A DNA stretch of 64,000 bases, taken from Tetrahymena elliotti 4EA. Lineage: Eukaryota; Ciliophora; Oligohymenophorea; Hymenostomatida; Tetrahymenidae. Position numbers and translations under genes: made by a program. The stretch lies in the NCBI GenBank assembly GCA_000231825.2, contig JH720298.1, positions 193,489 to 257,488 of the forward strand, written 5' to 3'. The number at the start of each line of letters is the position of its first letter. Position 1 is the first letter of the stretch. The notes beneath the pieces are model-generated. The model was not told the origin of the DNA. It searched no databases and saw nothing but the letters and a program-made list of their open reading frames with translations. Shown in pieces: positions 1 through 13,600 of this stretch.

Positions 1-3000
1 CCATAATTATTACTGTGAATTGTAGCTTAGTTCATTGAGATTATATTTTAAGTTGAATCAAGATTTCTTCTTTAAAGAGAATCATCACTCTTTTAACTTT
101 ACTTCATTAAAAATATAAAAACAGGTTCAATATATAAATATCTAATTCCTCCTCCTATTTAAGCTTTATTATATTAAATAGTAGTATTTTCCATAAAAAG
201 GTTTGTTTAATCTAAGAAAATTGCCCCTCCATTTAGACTAGCTTAATTATTCTTAAATACCGAATTTTAAATTGAGGTATTATTATAAAATGAATTTTAG
301 ATGGATAAAGCTCCTCCATTAGATGCAAAGCAGAGACTAAATTCAGTAAAATTAAGAATAAATTATTAAGATTCAATCACTTAAACTGCGGCTCCATAAC
401 ATTAGTTGCAAGTAATATTTTTAAATGAACATAAAGTTAATTTATAAGAATTACCTTTTAGTTAAATTAAAGGTGATTATAAATTTGTAATATTTTCAAA
501 AGTAGCATTTTAGAGAGAAAATGTTCCTTCAAACTAAAAGTAGGTTTTTGGATTTTTAGTGTATGAGTTTAGTACTTAAGAAAATGAAATTCCTGATAAA
601 TTATTTACTGTGATGGTATTTAATTAAAAATCATATACCGATTATGATTAGATTATGTATAATTATTAACTTTATTGACTGTTTAAACTTACGTTTGTAA
701 AAGAGCTCTTCTCGATGTATATTTTTTGAACATTTTTGAAAATAATCAAATCATTAAGGTTTACTTAAGAAGATATTATTTCTATTTAATCTAATACTAG
801 ATTATTTATGTAAACATAATTTACTTTTTCAAATGCTATCAAATAGGAATCATCAAATAATTTGACATTACAAATAAGCAAGTTATTTATGTAAATAGTA
901 TCAGAGTTAGAAATATTGAATAAAATACTTTAACCTTTTAAATCTAAAGATGAAATTGAAATATTTTCAAGTATCATATTTTCTAAATTGCTAAGCTAAA
1001 ATTAAAAGTTGTTACCTGTGTTTTTGAAAGCTATATTTTCAAATGAAATTATTTTAGTCTCATGATTAAAATTTATTACTTGTGCTTAGCTGATATCAAG
1101 ATCATAATTTTTTACTTACACCAAGTTTAGTTTATTTGAAGAAAAAGAATCATTAATGACATTCATAATAGCTCTTGTTTTAGATCCAGAGTAAACAACT
1201 TATGAATTCAAAGAGGCGAAATCAGGGTCATAATAAAACTTTTAAATCACTTCAATCTTTTAATTTATTTTCAAAACATAATATTAATTATTCTTGAATT
1301 TAAAATTTATTTGTATTAGATTATTTTGAAGATTCAATTAAAAAATTTTGAAATAATAATATTTGAATAATCATTCATTAAGTTAGACTTGATTTTAAAT
1401 TTTCTATGTAAAAGAATAGAAAATATATTGACATCAAATTCTACTTGATTGATAAATTCTTACATGAATATATTTTTCTGATAATTTAAAATTTATTTTT
1501 TAAAAATTATTGTGATTATTAAAAATAGAAATAAAATTAAAAATTTACTTGAAAAAGAGTTTATTGCATTTATAGGTTTAGGAGCTAAAAAGTTAATTGA
1601 AATTAATTTAATTGTTCTTAGATTTTATCTAAAGTATCTGCAGGAGGAAGTTCTTAATAGCATTTTAATTAGTTTAATTGTTTAGAAAGTTAATTCTTGC
1701 TAGAATTCTAGATAAAGAAATTATAGTTAAAATAGTCACCATTTGAAATTCCAAAAATTTATGTTGAAAAGTAGTTTGTATTAGTATCAAATACTTAACC
1801 TTTAAAAGCCAAATTTGGATAAGATTTATAAAATTAATTTACTAATTTCCAATTATTACTAATCTTATCTTTTAGTAATATAGAAAATGAATCAAACTGA
1901 GTTACATAAGGATACATCTATCCTTCTACTTAGAGAATTTCATATGATTTTAATGTTTGCAAAATAGTAGTGTCTCTAATACTTTATTTAAGTTACAATT
2001 TATCTAAAGTGTAAATATTTATCTAAAAATAACACTAAACAATAAATTCATCATTTTAAATCTTCATAACTAAATGCTAACCTTTAGTTGGGGGAGGAAT
2101 TATTGTTATTAATTGTGGAGTATCCAGGGTTAATGTATTATTTGGATATGTAACATTATAAGTGAAAACTCTGATTTTTGGAATAATTTTACGAACATTT
2201 AGAACGAATAATCTATTATATTTGTAATCAAACTGCATTTAGTAAACCGGATCAGATAAGGTTATTTGTATTCTTCTAGCTTGGTTATTCATATAATCTG
2301 TTGTATTTGAAAAATCAGAGTAGAATATCATTGCTCCTGTTTCTAAGTGATGAATCAAGATTCTATTAACATAATCATAATCAATAATATTTAAATTTGG
2401 AATGCTAGAGTATTATTACAATAAATCATCAGCAGCAACATCTATCCTCAGGATAGAGGCATTCATTAATTGAACTATAATTTATTTCATGTTAGTAATA
2501 GATACAATTTATTTAACTTTGGTAGTAAATTAAAAATTGAATGTTTTTACTTAGACGAGAGGATCATAAGATAATTTTAGTAGCTAAAATTAAAATGTTT
2601 CACAAAATAAAAACTAGTCCAAAAAATAAGCATTCTTAATCACAATATTTACTTAATTTAACTTTTACAAATTATTGGAAATATCTCCAAATTAAATTAT
2701 TGACTAATCAGTAATCACATAAAAGAATCCGTTGTAAAGTTTTGTCTGTCTTACTAAATTTAAATTCTAAACATATTTTTATTATTAGCTTTAAGTATTG
2801 AATTACCAGGCATTATTATCAACATCTATGTAATACAACATTTTAGAATTTTCGCTATAAAAATAACTTGGCTATTTTTGCTAAACCATGTTCAAAGCAA
2901 TTTTATCAGTATTGAATGAATAGTCCATTTAATAAATTCTATTTTTTAAATTAAAAATAAATAAATGAATAAATATTTTATTTCGTAATATTAATATTAC

Positions 3001-6000
3001 TCTAAGTAATATGCATCTATATGGCACATAAGATTATGCTCTTAAATAAAGATAACTTTTTTTAGAGGTGGGACATATTTATAGGTAAAATAATTTGTAT
3101 AAGAAAATGTTCTGACATCAACTGCAAATATATTAAGTAGAAGAGATTTATAGATTAATAGTTAATAGCGATCTTCATCTAGAAAAACCATATTAATATT
3201 TCCATTTTCTATATATTATGAATTAAGGATTTATTTAATTAATACCCCTGTTGATAGTCTATGTACTGCAAGACGATAGCTTAATATATCTTTATACCAT
3301 TCACTAAATAGGTAAATATGATCCATCTTTTCAAAAACTATAAAGTTAGTAATTAGAGGATTTTATGTTAAAATCGATAAAATAAATTATTGAGTCTTTC
3401 TATCCATTATCACTAATAATGTAAATTGATAAGAATAACTTTTTGTATTTATGAATTTCATTCCTTAAATATTTTAAGTATGATAGCTGAGTGTTTGTTC
3501 TAAGGTAAAAGTTTAAAAGTTGTATGTTTGAAGAGAGTATACCATGTTATTTAGGATTTTAGCATAAAATTTTGCATAGTATGGATCGAAATCTATATAT
3601 AAATCTACCATATTTGGTATTACATAAGAAACTAAAGTATTTTATAAGATAGGAGGGTTTGCATTAGGAAGGTTAGAATAATAGTGTATAAATAAACCTT
3701 GATTATTGTTGATTGAAATAATTCTTTTGTTTATAGGGTCATGGTAAATAGAAACTACCTAATATGGTATTTATTAATCAAGTGGAATAGAAGAAATGCT
3801 ATCATTATACTTTTTTTATTCTTATATATGAGTGTCTATCACATACAATAAAGTTAAATTTGAATATTACCATACTATAAAAGTCTTATCGGTTGAATAG
3901 CTTATAATTCTATCTGCATCTACATCCAAGAAGGCTTTTATTACATTTTGAGTTTAGCTTCCTTTGAATTAATTAAATACTGTTCCACTGGTTTCATTCA
4001 TATCCCATCTAAAAAAATTATTAGTTGTATCGTTACTATAAGAAACTATCCAATTATTCTATGTGTCAATGATAATATCATTAATTGTTGATTTATGAGC
4101 TCCAGAATAGGTTTTGGGTTTAGTCATGTTAGTTGTGGCAATTTAATGAATATTCTTTTAGCATAAAAAAAATTTGAGAAATTTAAAGAAATATTTTTAA
4201 TTATTTAAATTTAATATAATTTTTTATGAATTTGAATTAATGAAAATTTACAGTGTTAAATGCATAAACTGAACGATCATTTTAATTGTAGTAAATTCCA
4301 TTAAATCTATTTGATGGATCCATATAAGCATAGTAATTAGTAGAATATCCTCCAGAGTAAACATTTCCATTTTCAAAGCCTAAATACAACTTTCTTGATA
4401 TAGGATCTAAAGCAATACTTGAAATTTTATCTGAGAATGTCAAGAGCATTTAGTTATCATATTAATAACTGAATGAAATGACCTTTTAAAATTTTTTAAT
4501 TAATTTAAAAACAATAATTTTAAATATTTTACTTAATTTTAGATAGCTGGAAAAGCAGTATTTTAAACGAAAAAGTGTTATTCTGGATTAGATAGAGGGG
4601 CTGCTAATTTTAAAGGAACTGAAGCAGAAAAAGTATATACACCATAATTAAAAAGTGATGTCCCTGACCAATAATAATATGCTACATTATAGTTTTGCTA
4701 AAAGACCATAAAATTTCTTGTAACTATATCTACACTAATAGCAACTGGTTAGGCAATTGAAAATCTCCGAACATTAACAAAAAGAAAAGGATAATAATAC
4801 AAAATGTTACTAGTAATAGAAGAAAAGAATAGAATTTTAATTTCAGGGTAATATTTTGCAAATCCTATTGTCCCAGCATATGAATTAGTCATTAAGATAG
4901 CTCTTGTCTATAAGTTCATAATTATGACATCGGTCGTATTAGATCTAATAAAATAGGCACAATCTACGCCATTATTATTTTCCAAAACTGCATAGTAAAA
5001 ACTATCATAAATGACTTGTGTGTAGGTCATTGTAACAAAATTATAAACTTTTAGCTGTCTTGAGTTATTTATAGAAATAAAATTATTACTATAAACATAC
5101 ATGTTATTTATTGATAAGGTAGATAAGTCTAAAGAAAGAGTAGCATTTAGTGTTACATTGAATGGATTATAGTTCCATAGAATTACTTTATTGTCATTAT
5201 AAAGGCATGCAAATAGAGTAGGAGTTGCTATCATCATATCTGTCATCTATATTTAGCAATTTTGTTATTATAACATGTTACAAGAAGGGTGAAATTATTC
5301 TATTATTAGTCTGTAATCTGTTATGTTTCCTAGATTTTCTAGAACTCGTTCCTCCCATACTTTAAAACTCCCATCTACAGAATAAGTAATTACCCTATCA
5401 TAGAGCCTATCAAATAAAATACCATTGACAGCTTCAGTATGATATTTCATTTTATTCTTTATGTTTTTCTTCTTATCTGTAATTTTTAATTCAACTGGAA
5501 GTTGCTTAGAATCGGATGGAAGCGGGGTTAATTAAAATATTGATAATTCGGAATATAGGATAAGCAAATTTGAATTTTTAATTAACACTTAGTTTACTGG
5601 ATTTAATTAGGTAAAATATAATTTAAATGTAAATATTTATGTAATTCCTAAATTATCATCAAATGAATTTACAGATACATTTCCTTAAGAAGAAATTAGT
5701 ATTAAGTAATTGTTAGAGATAAACCTATACTAATTATCTTGATTCACCTAAAAAATATATGAAAAAGTATTCTACTTTGCATCATAAATATAAAAAATAA
5801 TTTCTCTAATACTAAAACTAAAGAAGTAAATGATATTTGATGCTATAGTTGAAGGACTTGTAAGTATTTGTTATATTAAACTAGAATGATATGATTGTAC
5901 TTCAACACATTCTAAACCATTATAAATGTATAATGAATAATCGTTTGAGATTTATATTAAATAGGCTGTATTTGTTAAATATAGCAGCTAATCAATACTG

Positions 6001-6950
6001 TTACTAAGTGAGCATTTGTAAGAAAAATTATTAGGATCATTTGTATCATTCCAAAAGACTAATTTATTGTCCTCACCATAGCTAATTAGCAAATTATTTG
6101 ATGTAATTAGTATCCCAGAAATTGATTATATGTGAGCATCTTTAAATAGTTTGTAAGAAGAGTTGATAAGAGTAGGTGTAGAAATTTGTTAATAAATTGG
6201 TTGCTTTACTATATCAAATAAATAAACAATAGCAAAATTGTTTAAAATATCTTTGTTCTACATTAAAATGATGTAGTTTTAATTGATTTAAGTAAGCTTA
6301 TATTAACCAATTAAGCTATTTGGTAATATTATTTTATAAATAATTTGATTGAATTTTAAATTCCAAATTATAAGTTAGGTTCTACTTACTGATATAAGAA
6401 TTTCTTATCCTTATGGTTGTAAAGTGGGTTGAAAATTAGTGTTCCCTAAATCACTAATTGAATTGACTGTTAAGTAATGCATTGCTACTACACCGTTATC
6501 ATGACCTATTAATTTTCCTGATGGTTGATAATTTTGATTGTCTAAGATGATTATACTCTAACTAAATAAGCCTCCAACCATACCTTATACTAATATTTTG
6601 CCAGATGATGTTGATACCATATTTAAAAATACATCAAAATAGTTCTACCCTTATTTACTCATTGTGGGACAAGGAAGCATTTGTTGGCAAGATTTTGTTT
6701 ACGAATCTGAATAATAGGAACTTGGGCATATTGATAAACAAGAATCAGATTATGAATCATAAGATTAGCCAAAGCCGCAAGAGGCATAGCAAGTGAATGT
6801 ATTCTAATCTAATCTATAATTAGTAACACATTCAGAACATGATCCACTTTCATTACACTAATTACAATTTTTAGGGCAATCTGATGCTAATATTTATTTT
6901 GCTAATTGAGAAATGAAAATGAAAGAAAAACCAATTGCAATCAACTTCAT
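1..6950 (-). CDS. Gene A: giant receptor-like membrane protein, 3' end outside window
   Basis: Read with TAA/TAG as Gln. It starts at ATG 6950 (MKLIAIGFSFIFISQLA, a clear signal peptide), followed by a Cys-rich module (about residues 24-105, spaced CxxxCxxC, furin/granulin-like). A long propeller-like region follows with recurring short WN/WD-type strands (LIIWNLKF, LVFWND, VILWNYNP). From about residue 1740 there is a right-handed beta-helix segment with NGGALSI, NGGAIFLD and IGGGIRYL turns. Introns are 4483-4532, 4155-4251, 2939-3000 and 1257-1548, all GT..AG; visible coding length is about 2149 codons without an in-frame TGA. By comparison with C, the missing part should hold the second Cys-rich module, membrane segments and tail. 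It is probably a surface or endomembrane protein. The fold calls are inferred from motif pattern and the function is unknown. Confidence 0.85.
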
Positions 6951-8081
6951 CTTGTTAATCTATTTCACTAATTATTATTGACTTCTTAATAACTTTTTTT
7001 TGTTTTTGGAAAATAGCAATTTAGTTTAAAATAATAATGAAAAAAATATCAAATGTTGATGAGTAAATTAAAAGGATAAAGTCATTTCTAATCGAAATGG
7101 ATAGTTATTTAAAATAAAATAAATAGAAGTCGAATTAAAATCTTCCTTTATTTTTCTTCTTGTTACTGTTATTTATATCTAAATATAAGAAAAAATTAAT
7201 CACTCTAGTTTTTTTTAATGTAATGATGACTTCAGAAATTTTTTTAAGAGTTTATCCTGATTTTTAATTACTAACTTTTTGAAATCATTAATTTGAAGAA
7301 AATAAAATCTTAGCTTTAAGAAATAAATAAGATGGTAATCATTTAAAGACATTATTTTAAAGAATTTTAGAAATAAAATTAAATTACCTTCAACATGTTA
7401 ATTTATTTCGTTACATTATCTTAAAGACTTTTGTTTTTAATAATGCAAAAAGCTTTTTTTTATCATAATTATCAAGAGAAGACATTTTCTAAATATTTCT
7501 TGAAATAGATTGTATTTTTGATTATCTTTACTGGATGAATTTAGATGAAGAAAAAAGTGTAATAAAGTGCTCAAAGCCATGAAATAATTTAATTTATCTT
7601 AAAATCACACAAAATTTGGTGTTAATAAATTTCTAGAGTAATTAAAAAAATTAAAATTTTTAATAAAGTAATCTAAATTTTATTTAAATTCTAATTATTT
7701 TCATATTTATTTCGATTTTCTTAAAAATTTATTGAATGTTTTGATTTACATAAAATACAAATTGATAATAAGCACAGAGCTTTAACTGACCAGACCATAA
7801 TTATTTTAAATCCTCAATAATTAATTTACTAAATTTTATCATCTAACTTATTATATTTATTGATATAAAAAAATATCGGAGGGTTAGTTTTAGGATCATC
7901 TCATTTATTGTAGATAGGTAGATAGATAGTTATGAATAATATACTATTGCTAGATGCAGGATTTTTTTTTGTAGTTGAGAGATTACAAATTAATATAATT
8001 ATATTAAATTTTATATTATAATATTTAATATATATTTTTATATTTTGTTTATAAATTTAAAAAATTTAACTTTTTTTAAAA
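6951..8081. promoter_or_regulatory. Upstream region of gene A
   Basis: AT-rich non-coding DNA upstream of gene A. It contains a block at 7048-7070 (ATCAAATG..GAGTAAATTA) that recurs at nearly the same distance upstream of B, C and the 5' relic. It also holds one copy of the conserved mini-ORF segment at about 7544-7620. No gene is supported here. The promoter role is inferred only from conservation and position. Confidence 0.4.
7048..7070 (-). promoter_or_regulatory. Shared upstream motif, copy of gene A
   Basis: The block ATCAAATG-N6-GAGTAAATTA lies about 100-120 bp upstream of the gene A start. Matching copies occur at 9563-9585, 22194-22216 and 38515-38536, at equivalent distances from the other start codons. 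The surrounding AT-rich sequence is more diverged. It is a candidate core promoter or transcription-factor site, or simply residual duplication homology. Confidence 0.35.
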
Positions 8082-9467
8082 ATTTTAATTTGAATTTTGA
8101 ATAAACACTTAGTTTACTGGATTTAATTCAGTAAAAAATAATTTAAACGTATATATTTATAAAATTCCTAAAATCTCATCAAGTGAATTGACAGATAAAT
8201 TTCCTTAAGAAGAAATTAATACTAAGTAATTGTTAGAGATAAATCTATACTAATTATCTTGGTTTACCTAAGAGATATATGAAAAAATATTATGCTTTGC
8301 ATCATAAATATACAAAATAACTTCTCTAATACTAAAACTAAAGAAGTAAATGATATTTGGTGAGATAGTTGAAGGACTTTTTAGTATTTTTTTAACTAAA
8401 ATGATATGACTGTATTTCTATACATTCCAAACCACTATAAATGTATAATCAATAATCGTTTGAAATTTATCTTAAATAGGCTGAATTTGCTAAATATAAT
8501 GCGTAATCAATGCTGCTGCTAAATGAGCATTTGTAAGAAAAATTATTAGGATCTTTTGAATCATTCCAAAATACTAATTTATTGTCCTCACCATAGCTAA
8601 TTAGCAAATTATTTGATGTAATTAGTATCCCAGAAATTGATTATATATGAGCATCTTTAAATAGTTTGTAAGAAGAGCTGATAAGAGTGGGTGTAGAAAT
8701 TTGTTTATAAACTGACTGCTTTACTATGTCAAACAAATAAACAATAGCAAAATTGTTTAAAATATCTTTGTTCTACATTAAAATGATGTAGTTTTAATTG
8801 ATTTAAGTAAGCTTATATTAACCAATTAAGCTATTTGGTAATATTATTTTATAAATAATTTGATTGAATTTTAAATTCCAAATTATAAGTTAGGTTCTAC
8901 TTACTGATATAAGAATTTCTTATCCTTATGGTTGTAAAGTGGGTTGAAAATTAGTGTTCCCTAAATCACTAATTGAATTGACTGTTAAGTAATGCATTGC
9001 TACTACACCGTCATCATGACCTATTAATTTTCCTGATGGTTGATAGTTTTGATTGTCTAAGATGATTATACTTTCACTAAATAAGCCTCCCACCATACCT
9101 TAAATATATACTTAACCAGAAGATGTTGATACCATATTTAAAAATACATCAAAATAGTTCTACCCTTATTTATTCGTTGCTGGGCAGGGAGGCATTTGTT
9201 AGCAAGATTTTGTTTACGAGTCTGAATATATAAACTTGGGCATATGGATAAACAAGAATCAGATTATGAATCATAAGATTAGCCAAAGCTAGAAGAGGGA
9301 TAGCAAGTGAATGTATTCTAATCCAATCTATAATTATTAGCACATTCAGAACAAGATCCACTGTCATTACACTAATTACAATTTTTAGGGCAATCTGCTA
9401 AAACTTATTTTGCTATATGACAAATGAAAATGAAAATAAAAGAAAAGCTAATTGCAATCAACTACAT
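8082..9467 (-). pseudogene. 5' relic of the giant receptor-like gene (truncated copy)
   Basis: ATG at 9467 opens a signal peptide and Cys-rich segment (MQLIAISFSFIFIFICHIA) nearly matching gene A. From about 8570 to 9120 the DNA is almost identical to gene A 6050-6600. Three things mark it as dead. A one-base deletion relative to A near 9225-9232 shifts the frame. A TGA at 8449-8451 replaces the Ser codon found in A and B. Homology stops at about 8082, where the sequence runs into anonymous AT-rich DNA, so all later domains are missing. The upstream motif is retained (9563-9585), so transcription is possible. It is probably a remnant of unequal crossing-over with gene A. Confidence 0.85.
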
Positions 9468-10672
9468 CTTATTAATCTATTTTGCTTATTATTGTCGATT
9501 TTTTAATTAACTTTTTTGTTACAGGAAAGTAAAAATTTAGAAGAAAAGAATAATCAAAAAACATCAAATTTTAATGAGTAAATTAAAAGGATAAAAACTT
9601 TTCTAATCAAAATGGATAGTTATTAAAAACTAGATTAAAAAAACAATGATGGTTGAAGAGATGTTCTTTACATTTTATCGCAATTTTTAATTATTAACTT
9701 TTTGAAATTGTCAATTTTAAGAAAAGAACTTCTTAATTTTCAGAAATCAATCATATGAAAATATTTTAAAGACATCATTTTAAATAATTTTTTAAATAAA
9801 ATTAAATGTTCTGAATATATTTTCTTGTTAATTTATTATATTACTTGATTTTCAAATTGAAAGCAAAAAGTCTTATTTTTCATTCTGTCAATAATATATA
9901 TCAAAAAATATATAAATATGATTGGTTTATCAAAAAACCTAAATTTTTTTTGAAACACTCAAATATTATAGAAATATTTTTATAAATCATGCTGTATGAA
10001 TTCTTATTTTACTTTTTTTTTCAAAGATCAGAAAATATAATACTATTATGAAAAATTATTTTTTATTTTGCGAAAAATATATTAAAATTTCAAAATATTT
10101 AAAATTTATTTTTTAAATTGATAGATAAAGAATTAATAATTAATAATTATTTTTTTCTAAATGTTTTAATTTGAAATTTTTTTCAATTAAAATGAAATAA
10201 TTATTCTTTGACAATTTTTTATTAAAAACTAATAAATTTTTGAATTTAATTATTTCAATTTAAAAGTTAAAGTAAATTTATTCCCAAAAATTAAATCCAC
10301 TTTTTATTAATAATTTTTCCTTAAATTTGTTTTATAATTTTAGATATTAATATTTGAATTTCTAGATAAATTAAATCAAAAACAATCAATCAAAAAACTT
10401 TTCTTAAATTTTTATCATTTAAAATTATTTTTTAAATTTATTTAAAACAACATAAATTTTTTGTAAGAAAATTAGAAAATAATAAAAAAAAATATTCATT
10501 AAAATAAAAATTAAGAGGATTAATTCACTCTTTTAAGGAAGAGTAACTAAAGAAAATTTGTGTTTGAAACTAAACTTTCTTTATTTTTTGTCATTTATTC
10601 TTCTTTTTCCATATTCTGATTAAAAAATCTAGATTAGTGAAGCCAACACTTTTCAATGAATTTGATATAATG
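9468..10672. other. Intergenic: relic upstream DNA and gene B 3' flank
   Basis: Very AT-rich. The first 150 bases match the upstream region of gene A, including the shared motif at 9563-9585. The remainder has homopolymer A/T tracts and no reading frame with coding-like composition. The part next to 10673 serves as 3' flank of gene B. I see no RNA gene. Confidence 0.5.
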
Positions 10673-13600
10673 TCATCTTTTTTCTGATTAGTTTATTTAT
10701 GACTCTTATTCATTATTAAGCTAAATAGTGTTAATTTTTTAAGAAAAAGCTGTATTTGAATTTCCTGAAATTAATAATTCCAAGCCTTAATCAAAGGTTT
10801 GAGATTTTATCCTATCTTGATCAATAGTATATGTTGTCTAATGATCCATGATTGGAGTTGTAGTTTAATCTTTTGTAATAGTGTTCCTAAATTTTTTATT
10901 TAAACTTTGAGTTCTTTTGTTTGAACTAATTTATTTATTAAGTTCTGTTTAACCCTTCAATGATTCAAAATCACTTGATTAAATATCAAAAAAATTTTTT
11001 GGAGTTTCAACATTGTTTTAGAATTTAATATTATTTGCATTTTAATCTTAATTTTCTTCCTCTTATTTCTTTTCTACTTAAGGATCTTAATCTTAAGAAT
11101 AATTGAAATTTTTTGCTTCTTGATCTTTAGCGATTTTGTTCTCTTCTTTTGAGAAAGCTATTTCTTACAATTCAACTTTTATATCATTTTAATTTATATT
11201 CTAACTTTATTTAATTACCGATTAACTTAATTATGAATAAGTCACATTTTAAATGAAATAGTTTTAATATTGGTCATAGTAATCTTAGTAAGGAGTTATT
11301 TAGTCCACTGCCTATGGATAATCATTACTCTTTTAATAATATGTACTAGAGATTGATTGACTAATTAAACTCTACTCATTTATTTCATCTTGTTGCCCAT
11401 ATTTTATCAAATTAAGTTACTTTGTAGATCCATTCTTTTTATTAATAATTAGTTTTTTAAAGATTGAATTATAAAATATTTAAAATTAAATTTTACAATA
11501 GTGTATGTGCTTTCATTTTATTTTTTGAAGTAGCTTCCTTACCTATTTAATTCTATTTATTGAGGTGTGCTATCTTTTTTAGAAATACTATTTGAATTAT
11601 TATCAAAATAAGCATTATTAAAATTAGCCCATTAATATTCTTGTTCTTGTTTATTTGTCGTTTCTTAAAAGACCTCTTTTTGTATACTTTTAGCCATAAT
11701 AAAAGGGCCGTTGTTAAGAACATTTTAATTTCCTAAAGGTCTACTTTAATCTATATTTTCTATAATCTAATTTTAGACTTATAACCGTGATTATTGATAG
11801 AGGAGAGATTAATTATTTTATTGATTTAAAGGAATTTGTTAATTTTTGTCATTTGATAAAGTAAAATTAGTAGATTAAGTAACTTTTTAAAAACTTTTGC
11901 TTATTATACCTTCTCTTTTTCCTTGGTTAGAGTTAGTTTTGCTTAAATTTTTAATAACCATTAATTCAGAATTTGAATTTCTTAATTTATTTGGATTGCT
12001 AGAATTTCCTTAGTATACAAGTTTGAATTAACTATCATTGACTTCATCTTTTTTATTAAATAAAATTTAAAATTATTATTTGAATTAAAAATATACCTTT
12101 AGCACCATTAATTAACACACTTCTCAAAAAGATATCTTGATTATTGATAGACATAACTTGATTGATGTTTTCATTGTTAATTTAAAGGGATAGCTAATGA
12201 AGACTGTCTAATTTTTCAAATATTTTTTATTTCTTCTAGATCAAATCTCTATTATTCTTAGTATTTTCTATTTGGTTACTCTCTATTTTTTTTGAAAATA
12301 TAATACAAATTTCATAAAAATTAAATTTACTTTTAGAGTCTTCCATTTTATTTTATTTACTAAGTTACTTATGTGGAAATTTATTCTTAGCTGACTCTCT
12401 TAAATCTTTTAAATGAAAGAAAATTTAAAAATATAGTTAAAATATCTTTAAAAACTACCTTATATTATTAATTTTTCTGACGATTTGTTTAGAGGATTTT
12501 AGTTATTGCTTTATGAATTCATCTGAGATGATAAACCAAATATTTAATCTCTAATTGCACCTCTTTATTTATCAGCTTTGAAATTATGTATTAGATTTTA
12601 AACTTTTTTCCAATTAAAGAAGGTTTTTAATTGAATATTTTTCTGAATAGTTAAGTAAGGTTTTAAGCACTGGCAATACTATGACAACTTTAATTTTATT
12701 AAGTCAAATTATTTCTTGTAACTTATTTAAATTTTCGCCTTTAGAACTTCAAAAAATAGAAAAGCTAGATAGCCACTATGTATTCCAAGAAGTATTAAGT
12801 AAAAGATTTATGATTAAACTATATCAGGCTTATTATATAAGAAGATATTCATAATAACCAATATAATTATAACTACTGTTGAATTTCTATCTGTTTTTTA
12901 GAAATGTATCATCTAATAAGGAGCAAATTTTACCAATATTACAAGGTAAAGTATAAAAACAATCAAAGCTATAACTAATTTATTTACTTTTAAATAAAAA
13001 AATATTATTTAGAATTCCTTTTCTAAATAATAATTAACATCTACAATAAATCCTCATAAATTAAAATCTTACAACACATTTTTAAGACCATTTATCATTC
13101 TTAATTAAAAAATTTTCTAGATAAAAATTGTCTTAAATTTTGAATATCTTAATTTGTGAGAATTAAGGTTAATATTAATTTAAAATTAAATTTAACTCAA
13201 TATTTTGTTTTTAAATATGATGTAAACAATAAAAATAAAGGAAATCAAATTTACCCATAGGATCTCCATAGAAATTATATATACACACTAATAATACTTT
13301 CATGTTACTCTTTACAAACTCCCAATAATAGCTTTTTGTTTTGTAATCTTAGTATAGAAATCCATAGATTAATCTCATATTAGCATAGTCTAATTTATCT
13401 TTATTCTTAATTAGCTTTCGCAAAATAAAAAAAGGAATTATAAAACCCCAAATTAAAAGCCCAGGAAATAAAACTAATCCAATAAATTTTTTATGAATAG
13501 ATGTGTAGCACTTAAAAGAGATATCTTATAAGATATATTTTTCTTTATCAATGTATCTGCAAGACATAGCTCCGAGTAAATTTTAAATCATATTTGGCTG

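Noticed and set aside
2085..2095. Possible extra intron donor (GTTAGC) in gene A exon 4
   Set aside because: The frame continues without TGA straight through this point, and B and C keep coding similarity across it.
4908..5246. Minus-strand frame of 112 aa, with relatives at 20075-20383 and 36399-36716
   Set aside because: Internal part of the first exons of genes A, B and C (propeller region) in the true frame. It appears separate only when TAA/TAG are read as stops.
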